A stretch of DNA of 64,000 nt, taken from positions 33,203,934 through 33,267,933 of the forward strand of contig NC_045138.2 in assembly GCF_008831285.2 (NCBI RefSeq). Direction: 5' to 3'. The DNA comes from Nymphaea colorata (lineage: Eukaryota > Streptophyta > Magnoliopsida > Nymphaeales > Nymphaeaceae). How positions within the stretch are numbered: the first letter of the stretch is position 1; every line of letters begins with the position of its first letter. The position numbers and the translations under genes are program-made. The notes below the pieces were generated by a model, which did no database searches, was not told the DNA's origin, and saw only the letters and a program-made list of their open reading frames with translations. Below are positions 11,876 through 23,630 of this stretch, piece after piece.

Positions 11876-13110
11876 AGCAGGTTTTGAAAAGCAGGTTGAA
11901 GACACCCAGTTAAGATGGAATAATGGTTCAAGTTAGGCACATCTTTTTTAAAAAAGAGGAGATGAGGGAGCATCACACTCAACTTGAGTATACAAGAGGT
12001 TTTGTGTATTCAATTAATGTACTAGTAGCTTGGTAATGGAAGGGCCAACATTTTTCAAGACCAAAGGGGGATTGGGTTAGTTTCTCTTACACCCAAAAGA
12101 CCAAAAAATATAACAAGAGATGTCAAGCCTTTAGTTTGAAATAGTTCATAAATCATCCATTAACTCATAAGCTTGAGTGCTCGTGTTGTGCAAATAATAT
12201 GACCATCATTTTTACTCACAGTACCATACAAGCATCAGGATCCATTTCACATAAATGTTGTGGAATCTCTAGAAGGGATCTCCCTCAATTTCCAAAATAT
12301 GAACATAAAGGAATGGTCTTCAGCATCTTAGGAAATCAAAAAGAGGAGTAGAATTGACACCAAAATCGCACATCTGCAAAAGATTGTCGCATTCAATTTC
12401 TGCAAGTTCAGCCATCATGCCTTTCATTTCTTGACAGATACCTTTTGCTTTTTCATTTCTTTTTTTTTCTTTCATTCTTTTGCATTTGGTTTGCCTTTTG
12501 ATTTTATTTTTCAGGCTGACCTTCACCTTTGAGGGAATACCTCACCACCCCAAAGGCTACTACGAAGCTCCACCACTTTGGTGGTTATATGTAGTTTTGT
12601 CACGTATCCAACCCGCTTCACCTTGCAGGCTTTCAACGATCCAAAAGTTCATAAGTCGTTATCTTCTCGGCATAGACATAAATCAACTATATGCCTACCC
12701 GGTACTCTTGATTACCGACCTAGAGGAACAACTACACAAGCCCCGAGCCCATCCCTCAACTCTCATTTTGCTACCTGTCAAGATTTTACAAAGCATCACG
12801 GCTTCTCTCGTAGAGTATTCTCCTGCTAAATCCTTGCATATGCTTAATTAGCGGAGTCAATAGCATTTCCTATTCTCGACTTTCTCAGCTTCATAGGATT
12901 TTTCCTCATTGTTCATACTCAGGATTTTTCGAGTTTTCCTCTTCCATTGATTGACAACAAAAATTTGAAATTTTCTCCTATTACTCGAGGATGTACTACA
13001 AATAAAATGAAGGCATATCATTGTGTGAAAAAATACTTCTAAAACATTTTTAAGCAAGATAGAAAAGTTCTGTTTTAGAAATGATCTTGACATCAAATGG
13101 AATATCTCTT
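11876..13110 (+). repeat. Older diverged copy of the B/A junction
   Basis: Positions 11876-12160 resemble the end of block B (shared phrases TTAAGATGGAATAAT and CAAGACCAAAGGGGGATT). Positions 12160-13110 resemble the first ~970 bp of block A, including TAACTCATAAGCTTGAGTGC and the T/C-rich tract. Divergence is visibly higher than between A and A', so this copy is older. A 123-codon frame at 12480-12851 corresponds to the frame at 468-710 but is not evidence of a gene. Confidence 0.85.
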
Positions 13111-14412
13111 TCGAGGTAGAAACACTTTTCGCTCTAAAGAGAAGGGTGCTTGCAAAACTAGATGGGTTGACTAGGTAAAAAATGAACTACATCAATTCTC
13201 TTATGGGCAGTGATAAAAGGTGACAGATAACATGCTAGATCAGATAAGGAGTTTCAGATCCAAACGAACAGTGATTTAAATGCAGATGCCTGAGCCTGAA
13301 CTAAATTTGATAACCAATCTATCAAATCTGAATATGATCCCAAGTACATTTGATGCTCCAACTAAGGCTTTCCATTGAACAACAACGTGCTCCCATAAAT
13401 GATATATAATTTTGACAAAGAATTCCGTTGGTCAAATATTATGATGTCTGAGAACAAATTAAATACAGTCAATGGTATAAAGCAATGAGAACAGAATTAG
13501 ATGCCAAACATGCTTTGACAATTACTTGTTTGGCTCTTCCGAAAGACCTATTGTGATACCTCGAGAGGCAACCATTGAAATATTGGGAAATGGCTTCCCA
13601 AGAGTTGATATGTGTTGCTGTCCTCCTAGTAATACAACTGGCTGAACCGGCCCAAGCCACAAATGTCAAAAGATTAATGTGACACAAAGGAAGCATGACA
13701 ATGAAAATACCATCCAGATAAATAAAATAATACTGAAATTACAAAATCTAAGTAAACCAATCACAAGTAGCAGTCAAAAATATAAAGCACACATACATGG
13801 GCATTTTGAGGAGCACAAAATACAAGTGATCAACAAGGAGAAAAAAGAATTAATGGGTAAGCCTAAAATTGAACCGACAGATTCCAACCTACTCTTTGTC
13901 CTACTTGATTGAACACCAAAAGAGAGACACAAACTAGGACACACACAAAATACTAAAAGCACAGGTTCGAATGGGTATCATTCTGAAAAAAATAGATATG
14001 AGACAGTTTGGCATGTTGAAGGCCGTTCCCAAACATGGATGCAACAAAAGCAACAACCAAACTACCGGTGTTTTAGGGTGGGGAAATATGAGACATGATA
14101 ATTTAAAAAACAACCAAGGTTTCCCATTGCATGTTCTAGAATGCATTGGCCGTATTGATACAACAGAAGAAAAAGGGGGCAAGGTGAGAGACAATAATCA
14201 CCACAACTAAGAAAGAAAGAGGCCAAAACGAGGAGTTCTGCTTTCCTCATTCAACAACGGGACAAAATAAAAAATGAAACGAAAGAGAATTAACTGAACA
14301 AAATGCAAAAGTATTAACCAAGAATATTAGCTAAAAGAAGAAGAACATCAGACTGAGATAGCAGGAATAAGAGACGGAGAGAAAGCATGAGAGAGAGAGA
14401 GAGCGCGCGCAC
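13111..14412. other. Intergenic stretch with a possible minus-strand exon
   Basis: Mostly unrecognised AT-rich DNA. On the minus strand around 13555-13650 there is a stretch open for over 40 codons (PVVLLGGQQHISTLGKPFPN and onward). It is preceded by an acceptor-like CAG and followed by a donor-like CGAG/GTATC. It could be an exon downstream of the candidate first exon at 14413-14552, but I cannot name the protein. Confidence 0.3.
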
Positions 14413-14552
14413 CTAGCAGCTGGGGTTTTGCTACTGCAGAAAAGTGCTCTAGGGGAGGAGGGGGAGGAGACATGCGGCTGCACTGTGGTGGAGAGGAGGA
14501 GGGGAGCTGCTGCCGCATGGTGAAGAGGAGGATGATCCAGGGAACCATTCAC
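14413..14552 (-). CDS. Candidate first exon with plastid transit-peptide character
   Basis: The minus-strand ATG at 14552 opens a frame beginning MNGSLDHPPLHHAAAAPLL. It is rich in Ser, Ala and Pro and nearly free of acidic residues, as plastid transit peptides are. It ends at a donor-like CTAG/GTGCGC at 14413, followed by a CT-rich tract. G+C content is clearly higher than in surrounding DNA. No downstream exon could be identified with confidence and the protein is not recognised. It may be a live gene's 5' end, a gene fragment, or chance composition in a GC-rich patch. Confidence 0.3.
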
Positions 14553-16700
14553 GAAACGTGCGAGCCCTAACGGGCAGAAATTTTTGTGAGATGGATTGTT
14601 ACGGTAAGTGCTTTAATTAAGTAACGTACACGGTTTTTTTTGGACGGTGATGGAAGTGTTACGGGGAAGGCCTTGTATATGTTTATGGAAACATGGATAA
14701 ATGTTTTAATTTATTTTCAATTTTATTTAAATGTTGCTTTGGATCTGAACTTTCTCTGAGATGAATTCTTCTTTTGCTTCGTGTGTTTAAGTTTTTGGCT
14801 TGTAATTGCTTTAGTTGCCATTAGCACATTCAATTTAGATTTGATCCAAATTATGAAGGAAACTCTGGAACCATTGAGAATCCGGTTCGTTTTAGACAGA
14901 ACTGGATGTGGATCATGTGTACATTGGATTTTCTGTTTGAGAGCTGATCTGACCATTCAAAAATTAGATTATATTGGGAAATCAGTAATCACTCTGAATA
15001 TAATTAGTCAGTTCTAGTTCCAACAATCAGATCTTTTTTTTGTTTGAAATCAACATATTTTATCCATTTCATTATAAGCAGATATATAAAACAGGTATTT
15101 GAATTTTGAACCATAAACAAACTAAGATTCTGCAGGTAAAAATTCACAGTTCATACCAACTATTCACTGGAAACGTACAAATCTAGACAACAGGCACAGT
15201 GAGCACCAACTTAGATAAGATGGATAACTTGGACATGCAAATTAGTTACATGAATCCCAAAGTGTCATACCAACAAATCGATAATTTTTTTTACACTCCC
15301 ATATGCAAAAAATATTATTCTACCATTGCAAAGGGACAGACACATAAAAAGTGTTTGGCACCATGTAGCTCCCTCCTCACATCCTCAAACTATCCATTGG
15401 TAATTTTTTTCAAGCAAGGCAACAACTTATCGACTCTCTCTCTCTTTCTCTCCCTCTCTAAGGAGTGCTTGTTGTGAAAGAGATTAAGGAATTCTTGCAC
15501 TACGCCTGGCTGCTTTCTATGTCTATTTTCCATTAACTAAAAATTTAAAATATGTCGCTCCAACTCCCTGAGTTGTTACATCCAAATCATCTAAGTAGCT
15601 TTGCCAATCCAAGATCAAAGTCAAAGACCAACTCCATGCTTGGAGGGTCTGAGGCGATCTACCTGATTACCTCTATGACAATAGGATAAGACAGGATTAA
15701 TGAAAAACTTTAAGTTATAAATGCATTTCAACAACAGTTTTTTAACTGATGACCATGCTTTCAAATTTCAATCCCAGCTTGGTATTAATATGTTTCATTT
15801 CTAACTATGTCCCTAAACAGAAATTTGAGAAATCTCCTTTTTGAGCCTACATTTTGCCTGCAACCTGAAAAACCCACATTTTGTAATTTTTTTCATAAGT
15901 GCCATACCTATTCATTCCCTTGCTAGTCATTATTGGATTTGATACAGGCAGCTGCGGTAATCACAGTGTCAAGCTGCCGACAGAAATAAAATAAGGACAC
16001 TTTTTCCCTCTCCTAATGGTCAAATGGTACACAACTTAGCTACCAGACAGCTATATGAATGGAAAATCCCCATAAGTTGCCGACACAACATTGAGCAATT
16101 GTAATCATGGAAAACCGAGGCCCAAAAGACAATTGTAACAACTACCCCTGCTCTCAGTAACAGTTTCCATACATGTAAAACCGTCATTGCAGTATCTTTT
16201 TGGCGTTTTTGTAAAACAAAATACAGTCACTACTCTTTTAAAGGTATTGATTTCAAAGGTTTCATGTGTACAAGGTTGTTGGGAGAAGTAAAGAACTTGG
16301 GCCTTGTCATTGTCCCAGATCATAATCATTAGGTCCAAAAATAAAGAACTTGGAAGGAAATTTTAGAAAAATTTGGACCAGTTTGGGCCTTTAGGATCTA
16401 GAATGTAAGAAAATATTGCATTTAAATATATGCCCCTCTTTGCATTTATGAGCAGGTTGAAAATTGTGCATAGTGTCACTTTTAGCAAAGCAAGCTTAAG
16501 CATTGGAAAACATTGGCCTAAAGGTCAGGTTTAGTGAAACAACGGGCAATAATTGTGGAAAAAATTGTTGGATGAGGGGATAAGACTATGGGGATGGACA
16601 GATTTGAGAATTCCGCCTGAAACATGAAACTTTTCACGAGCAAAAGGCAGGTAGTATATCAAATGGATCACAACTTCCTTTAGAAAATTTCCTGAGAATT
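14553..16700. other. Intergenic, nothing recognised
   Basis: About 2.1 kb of AT-rich DNA with short CT runs near 15437-15460. No coding region, RNA gene or mobile-element signature was recognised on either strand. Confidence 0.6.
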
Positions 16701-17213
16701 TCAACTTGAGCTTTGTAAGTGCAGGTATTTGTGTGCAGAATTCAGCTTCGATATAGTTGAGAAGTCCCTCCCTCTTGGTGATAATATAAGGCACTAAGGC
16801 CTAAAAAACTCACAGATCTGAATTGAATAGTGAAACTATAATGAATAATACTTAAAAGTTGTTTAAAACAGCACAGAAAAGAATCACCTACATATACTAA
16901 AAAAAAACAAAAAGATACAACATTTTGAAGGAGGGAGCAGTATGAGACCTGACCATAGCTTGGTCAGACTCGATTTGACCAAGCTGAGCTTGCACAAACA
17001 TAAAAATTAGAAAAATAGAATTACAAAAAGAATAAAAATGCTTACATATAATTACTTATATAGTCAAATGTATATATATGCAAGGCTACGGTTATATACG
17101 CACTTGTGCATATAGCTTTATAGATCATGCACATACACATATAAATTGCATATACACAAATGTTTGCGATAGTAGACAAAGAACCTTCTAATAGCTAGTG
17201 CTCCCACATACCT
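16701..17213 (+). repeat. Direct repeat R1, left copy
   Basis: This ~510-bp stretch, from TCAACTTGAGCTTTGTAA to TAATAGCTAGTGC, is repeated in the same orientation at 19382-19839 with substitutions and a ~50-bp size difference. Both copies contain a perfect 10-bp stem with a 9-nt loop, AGCTTGGTCA and TGACCAAGCT (16957-16985 here). Confidence 0.85.
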
Positions 17214-18269
17214 TTTGTCCATTTTTTGCATTTAGATGTTTTTTTCACCATAAACCTATTACCATTATCTCCTGACTTTTTCGAAACCACACAAAAAAGA
17301 ACCCTAAATAAAACCTTTAGTGTGCAACTCAACCAACCACAAGGTTGAGCGACAAGCGTCCAACAGTAGGCTGGAATGACCAATAATACCTGAAGCACTT
17401 GAATGTGACACCCCAACTATAACCACAGCCATCTAACATTACTTAGAAGGCTAAAAAGTCATGCTTGCAACATAAGGTCAACACATTAATTGACCACTAA
17501 AGGTAATCACATACGAGAATATATGTATGCCCTTGTGTACAAGTTACTATCTCTCTTCCGTAAATGCCCATAGGAATAGCAATGCAACCTAAATGAACCC
17601 TAACTCTAGTATATTGTTATTGTACTTAGAGGTTTACAATTCAAAACTTAATCCTAAATCCCTAGTTTCACTCACGAGGGTTGATAGACTACATTAGATC
17701 ATATAACAACATATATCTAAATCAATTCCAAGCTCACATTTCAAAGTCCAACTAAGGCTCCTACAAAATATGTTGAAGTGTCACACAATTAGTCTCCTAT
17801 CAAATTCCAATACAAATCTATTCTTTCTGAAATTTCACCGACTCTCCAGGCAAGAACTTAAATTAGATGAGTACTGAAATACGATTTCTGCATCATAATC
17901 ATACATACGAAAGGTCTAAGACAAGTCAAAGGATTGATCACTATCACTTTTTTGATGCATGGTAGAATCGAAGGTTAAGTCCTGCACTATGGTGTTGGAA
18001 GCATCTTAACTGTGGCATCATCAGAAAACCTTGCAAGTTAAAACCCTTCAAGCAACCCCTACCACTCCCTCTCGGATGCATGACAATAAACTACCCCTGT
18101 TCTAAGCGTCTAACCTTTGAGGCTTCGATGCGCATCTCAGGGAATGATTGTTGGAGGTGATTCGCTGGCTGCCGACAACCACTGGTAGATGGCAGCAGAC
18201 TGCAAATAACAAACAGAACCCAAGACCAGAAATTTGAAGCCCCACCGCAAGTAATCAAGAAGCCGAGCT

Positions 18270-18271
<2 letters not shown>
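17214..18271. other. Non-coding stretch between direct repeat R1 and the APT exon
   Basis: No exon of the adenine phosphoribosyltransferase whose first exon lies at 18308-18386 was found here, although its second exon should lie on this side. The DNA is AT-rich and otherwise featureless. Confidence 0.55.

Positions 18272-18304
<33 letters not shown>
18272..18304 (+). repeat. (GA)n microsatellite
   Basis: A run of about 14 GA steps. On the minus strand it is a CT tract beginning a few bases after the splice donor of the APT-like exon. Confidence 0.9.
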
Positions 18305-18307
18305 TAC

Positions 18308-18386
18308 CGGGCTTCGGGAAATTTGGGATCACACGGATCGACGTCGAGATCCTCTTGATGCAATCGTTGCCGCCCTCGATCGCCAT
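18308..18386 (-). pseudogene. APT: Adenine phosphoribosyltransferase, isolated first exon
   Basis: The minus-strand ATG at 18386 opens MAIEGGNDCIKRISTSIRVI followed by PNFPKPG. This matches the N-terminus of plant adenine phosphoribosyltransferases, whose IRVIPDFPKPG motif precedes the IMFQDIT segment. The exon ends at a proper donor, G/GTATCT, splitting the Gly codon as expected. The enzyme salvages adenine to AMP with PRPP and, in plants, also acts on cytokinin bases. No later exon, and no PRPP-binding motif, was found in the 18 kb downstream on this strand. The exon therefore appears to be an orphan: a captured or truncated fragment. A very long intron cannot be fully excluded. Confidence 0.75.
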
Positions 18387-19381
18387 TGTGAACTAATAAC
18401 ATAAATTGAAGCATTAAAAAAAAACAGAGTGTACATACACACTGACATTTCATCAACCAATTTGAGGGCTACCGCGTTGGAGGGAACAAACGAATGAAGA
18501 GACAAAAAGAGATAACATACGGCAAGAGGTGCGTCAGCGAGGGACGACGCAGAGCCTTAAACAGAGAGACCAGGTTAGCATACCTGTTTCAAACGACGTC
18601 ATATGAGAAGACCCATCATTGATTAGGGCTGCACCACCTTGATCGCACAGGTTATGGCTGTCAATAAGAGATACTTAAGAAGCGAAAGAGAAAGGCGTTC
18701 TGGGTCGGCCATGGCCGACTCAGAACCTAGTGTGAGCGAGAAGTATAAGGTTTCATTCATACATGTGAAGAAGATGGAGGCGGGACGGAGACGGGTTGCA
18801 TTGCGGGAGAAGAAGAAGAACAGGGGAGACACAGGAGAAGATTTGAGACGTTTCTTGGAGAGGCATGGCAGAGGCGGTGGGAGTGGGCGACGGTTTTGTT
18901 GAGTTGGGGAAAGCAAATTCTAAGTAACATGGCAGTTTGCGATAACTTTTTGGCTCTTAGTGTTTAATGAGAAAAGTTATAAAACGGAAGCATAGGATCC
19001 CATATGTCTATAGGATTGTTGTGTTTTTGGCACATAGAGGAAATAACCAATCACTGAGTCTCATCCACAAATTAGCCAATGCCAAATAGTTTTGACGCAC
19101 GTTTAATTCAAACTTACCTTCCTAACTGTCATTTTTTTGCAATTACAGAGTTTTAATGGGAATTTTGGCTTTAATTTCATAAATAGGCCTCACTTTTCTT
19201 AATTTTTTAAAAGTGTTTACACTTTGGACATGTTACTAAGAATGGGCATTTGGCTGGGGCTGGTCGGACTTTCGGTCCCCCGACCTGCAATGAAAATGGC
19301 TGCCGGCCGGGCCAGCTCGAGTTGAACCGGACCAGGCTGAGTTGGCTCAATTAATTTTTTCTATTATTTTTTTCATGTAGT
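18387..19381. other. Region upstream of the APT-like exon
   Basis: GC-richer around 18480-18900, which could be an old promoter/5' region of the APT fragment. Overlapping frames of about 90 codons on both strands at 18623-18916 are low-complexity and unrecognised. Around 19250-19350 is a GC-rich stretch with GGCCGGGC and GAGTTGAACCGG phrases, as seen in many dispersed plant repeats. Confidence 0.45.
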
Positions 19382-19839
19382 TCAACTTGAGCTTTGTAAC
19401 TGCAGGTATTTGTGTGCAGAAGAGATGCTCAGCTTAGAGATAGTTGATGCCCCCTCACTGGTGGTGATATAAGGCATTAAGGCCTAAAAAACTCACAGAT
19501 CTGAATTGAATAGTGAAACTATAATGACACTTAAAAGTTGTTTAAAACAGCATAACTACAAGAGAAAAGAATCACCTGCCCTAAAAGAAAAACAAAAAGA
19601 TACAACATTTTGAAGAAGGAAGCAATATGAGACCCCAGCATAGCTTGGTCAGACTCAATTTGACCAAGCTGAGCTCGCACAAACATAAAAATTAGAAAAT
19701 GCCTACATAACTTATAAGACTACAGTTATATACGCGTTTGTGCATATAGCTTTATAGATCATACACATACACATACACATATAAATTGCATACACACAAG
19801 TATTTGCGATAGCCTTCTAATAGCTAGTGCCCCACATAA
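19382..19839 (+). repeat. Direct repeat R1, right copy
   Basis: This is the second copy of the stretch at 16701-17213, in the same orientation, ending in the same TAATAGCTAGTGC and CCCACATA phrases. The 10-bp stem hairpin is conserved at 19642-19670; the single difference lies in the loop. Confidence 0.85.
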
Positions 19840-19954
19840 TCGAAGGATAGGATGGAAAGGCAACCAATTCAAGTAAGTGTTTGCAGCAACCACACGATGA
19901 ACATTTTTCTTTTCAGATTGGCAACTAACTCAGGCAATATAAATCCCTACCTTC

Positions 19955-19979
19955 AAAAAAAAAAAAAAAAAAAAAAAAA
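19955..19979 (+). repeat. Poly(A) tract, 25 A
   Basis: An uninterrupted run of 25 A. It may be the tail of an old retroposed element, but no target-site duplication was identified. Confidence 0.9.
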
Positions 19980-20984
19980 TCTATCGGGAATGTTCACATT
20001 TTGTGGGCCATGATGCCAAAAGTTATGGTCATGATGCTTCACACCAGGAGATGGAAGAAATACTGATGGGTCACTTGCCCTTGTGATATTTGTCCATCCT
20101 TCTGCCGCTCACCAATTGGGCCATAAATCCATTGAGGCATATTAAACTATATGAATTTGGATAGCATCTCTTCATCATGATGACTATTATGTACTAGTTA
20201 TAACTTACCTTTGCTAATTAATCATTTTATTCAACAGCATTTTCATGTTCACATCGGTGTGAGCATGCATGGTTGAATGTGCGACGAGTGCTTCAGAATT
20301 CACACATTCGAACCTCTGTACAAAGCAAGAAAAAAAAGGGTTGGATTCACCAACTTCCTAGTAAGCAGTGTGTCCAAGGACAGGGGCAGGTCTGTGGTTT
20401 CTTTTTCAAACAAGGGTTAACATTCATCTCTTGGATTTAAGTGAAATTTGGATGTAAATTAAATTAAGCTACCAGATTATGCCAAGAGACTATCGCAGGA
20501 TCGAACTCTCAACCTCCGTCAGCTGGTGTTAAGTCGACTGAGTTATTTAATTGGTGTCTGATTATCAGTGTGCAGACAATACCTCGTGCCTTCCATTCAA
20601 CCAAGGAAATGGTCATAATAAGTGCTGCTCTCAATTACCGTATCTTGGGGGTATGATCAAGACTAGTATACCCCCTTTTTTCTCCAATCAACATCTCTCC
20701 CATGGTAAGTGTTAGGTTTGCTTTGTAGACAAATATAGATGAAGATTAATTCATAAACTACCATAAAGGCCTAGTTGCTGTTGTATGTACATACAACAGA
20801 ACTGTTGTGACTTTTGTACCTTTGACGGCCAAGTTGCTTCATGACATACCTCTCTGCCTTCATCAATCCGAAGTTACTCCAATCTCTTGGCCATGAGCTG
20901 CAACTCAACTCAATTCTATGTCTAGTAAAGTTATCCATTAAAAAGATAAAATGTTTGGATGCTTTCAGAATTGGACGCTTGATC
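19980..20984. other. Intergenic, left edge of satellite array
   Basis: Apart from the SINE-like head there is no gene. The last ~100 bp begin to resemble the satellite (ISHLLQVHLIDIL-type translation starts at about 20985). The stretch just before that is unique to the array edge. Confidence 0.55.
20480..20566 (-). mobile_element. tRNA-like SINE head, minus strand
   Basis: Read on the minus strand, this contains TAACTCAGTCGACTTAAC followed ~30 nt later by GAGTTCGATCC. These resemble the box A and box B of a tRNA-type RNA polymerase III promoter. It is probably the 5' region of a tRNA-derived SINE. The element's 3' boundary and target-site duplication are not evident. Confidence 0.45.
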
Positions 20985-23418
20985 AGCCATTTGCTTCAAG
21001 TGCATTTGATTGACATTTTGAAGTTGATAGTTGAGGTGTTGCCTCATCAAAATCCATATGCAGTTCCCAGGTCTCTCGGGACTGTTTCCCCTTTTGTTGT
21101 ACAAGGGGTTCAGCGCATCATTCCAACCCAAGTTTAAACGTAGTCAATACTTTTGTCTCACACATAACCTCCTAAAACTAACCATTATGCTGATCCATCT
21201 AGTTGGCCACGCATCGGCTATGCCTTCACTTCGTCGTTTATTTCAAATGCATGTGATTGACATTTTTAACTTGATGGTAGGGACGTTGCCTTATCAACAT
21301 CCATATGCAGTTCTCATGTCCCACGAGAATGCTTCCCCTTTTGTTGTGCGGGGTTCATCGTATCTTTCTTACCTTACTTTTTTCATAGTCAACACTTTTG
21401 TCTCACACATAACATACTAAAACTGACCATTATGTGGATGCATCTAGTTGGCCAAGCATCGGTCATGTCTTCAGTCAACCATTTATTTCAAGTGCATTTG
21501 ATTGACATTTTGAACTTAATAGTAGGGTCGTTGCCTCATCAAGATCCATATGCAGTTCCAATGCCTCACGAGACTACTTCCGCTTTTGTTGTACGGGGTA
21601 CATCGCATCTTTCCTATCCTAGTTTATTCATAGTCAATACTTTTGCCTTGTAAATAACCTCCTAAACCTAAACATTATGCTGATGCATCTAGTTGGCCAT
21701 CCATCGGCTATGTATTCAATTCATCATTTATTTCAAATGCATGTGATTGACATTTTTAACTTGATGGAATAGACGTTGTCTCATCAACATCCATTTGAAG
21801 TTCTCATGTTTCACGGGACTGCATCTCTTTTTGTTGTAAAGGGTTCATCACATTTTTCCCACCCAAGTTTTTGCATAGTTAATACCTTTGTCTCACACAT
21901 AAGCTCCTAACATTAACCATTACGCCCATGCATCTAGTTGGCCATTCATCGGCTATGTCTTCAATTCACCATTTATTTCACGTGCATGTGATTGACATTT
22001 TTAACTCGATGATAGGGACGTTGTCTCATACACATCCATATGCACTTCCCATATCTTTTCACGGTACTGCTTCCCCCCTTGTTGTAAGGGGTTCATCGTA
22101 TCTTTTCTACCCAAGTTTTTTTTATAGTGAATACTTTTGTCTCACACATAACATCCTAAAACTGACCATTATGTCGATGCATCAAATTGGTCATGCATCG
22201 GCCATGTCTCCAATCGGCCATTTTTTTCAAGTGCATTTGATTGACGTTTTGAACTTGATAGTAGGGACGTCGCCCCACCAAGATCCATATGTGCTCGTAG
22301 ATGCAAGATCTATATCTCACGGGACTGCTTCCCCTTTTGTTGTACAGGGTCACATTTTTCCTACTCAAGTTTTTTCATAGTCAACACCTTTGTCTCGCAC
22401 ATAAGCTCCTAACACTAACCATTACGCCGACGCATCTAGTTGGCCATGCATCGGCAATCTCTTCAGTTCAACATTTATTTCAAGTGCACGTGATTGACAT
22501 TTTTAACTTGATGGTAGGATGCTGCATCATCAATATTCATATGCAGTTCCCATGTCTCACGGGACTGCTTCCCCTCTTGTTGTACGGGGTTCATCGTATC
22601 CATCCTACCTTAACTTTTTCATAGTCAATACTTTTGTCTCACACCTAACCTCTTAAAATTGGCCATTATGCCGATGCATTTAGTTGGTCATGCAACCGCT
22701 ATGTCGTCAGTGAGCCACTTATTTCAAGTGCACTTTATTGGCATTTTTAACTTGATGGTGGAGACATTGCCTCAACAACATCGTTTAGCAGTTCCTAAGT
22801 CACACGGGACTGCTTCTCCTCTGGTTCAACGGGTTTCATCGTATCATTTGCCTCATCAAGATTCATATGCATTTCTCATGCGTAATGGGACTACTTCCCC
22901 TTTTGTTGTACGGGGTTCATCGCATCTTTCCTACCCTAGTTTTCAAAGTCAAAACTTTTGTCTCCCACATAACCACCTAAAACTGACCATAATGGCGATG
23001 CATCTAGTTGGCCATGCATCGGCTAAGTCTTCAATCCGTCATTTATTTCAAATGCATGTAATTGACATTTTTAACTTGATAGTAGGGACGTTGCCTCATC
23101 AATATCAATATGCATTTCCCATGTCTTATAGGACTGTTTCCCCTCTTGTCGTACGGGGTTCATCGTATCCATCCTGCCCTAGTTTTTTTCATAGTCAATA
23201 CTTTTGTCTCACATAACCTCTTAAAATTGACCATTATGCCGATGCATTTAGTTGGTCATGCATCGGATATGTCGTCAGTCAGCCAGTTATTTCAAGTGCA
23301 CTTGATTGACATTTTTAATTTAACGGTGGAGACATTTCCTCACCAACATCGTTTAGCAGTGCCCAGGACTCACGAACTGCTTCTACTCTGGTTGTACGGG
23401 TTTCATCGTATCATTTGC

Positions 23419-23630
23419 GCCCGTTATGAGACGATCACACATCATTAACAACTCATCCCTTCAGTACTCCTTAAGTAATAAGTGTCGCTCTCTCTTGCCA
23501 AGACGATAAGGTGAGATGCACAAGATTGCCAATAATAATCCCAAACAAAGTCTATGTTCATTCATGTCTATTCGTCAAAAAAGTGTTCGCAGATGCAACA
23601 TCCGCTACATAATCACGAGAACCAAATAGC
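23419..23630 (+). repeat. Non-satellite spacer in the array, copy 1
   Basis: A ~210-bp sequence without monomer similarity, starting at GCGCCCGTTATGAGA and ending near CAAATAGCCATTTATC. It recurs at 26913 and 29205 and marks the start of higher-order units. Confidence 0.9.
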
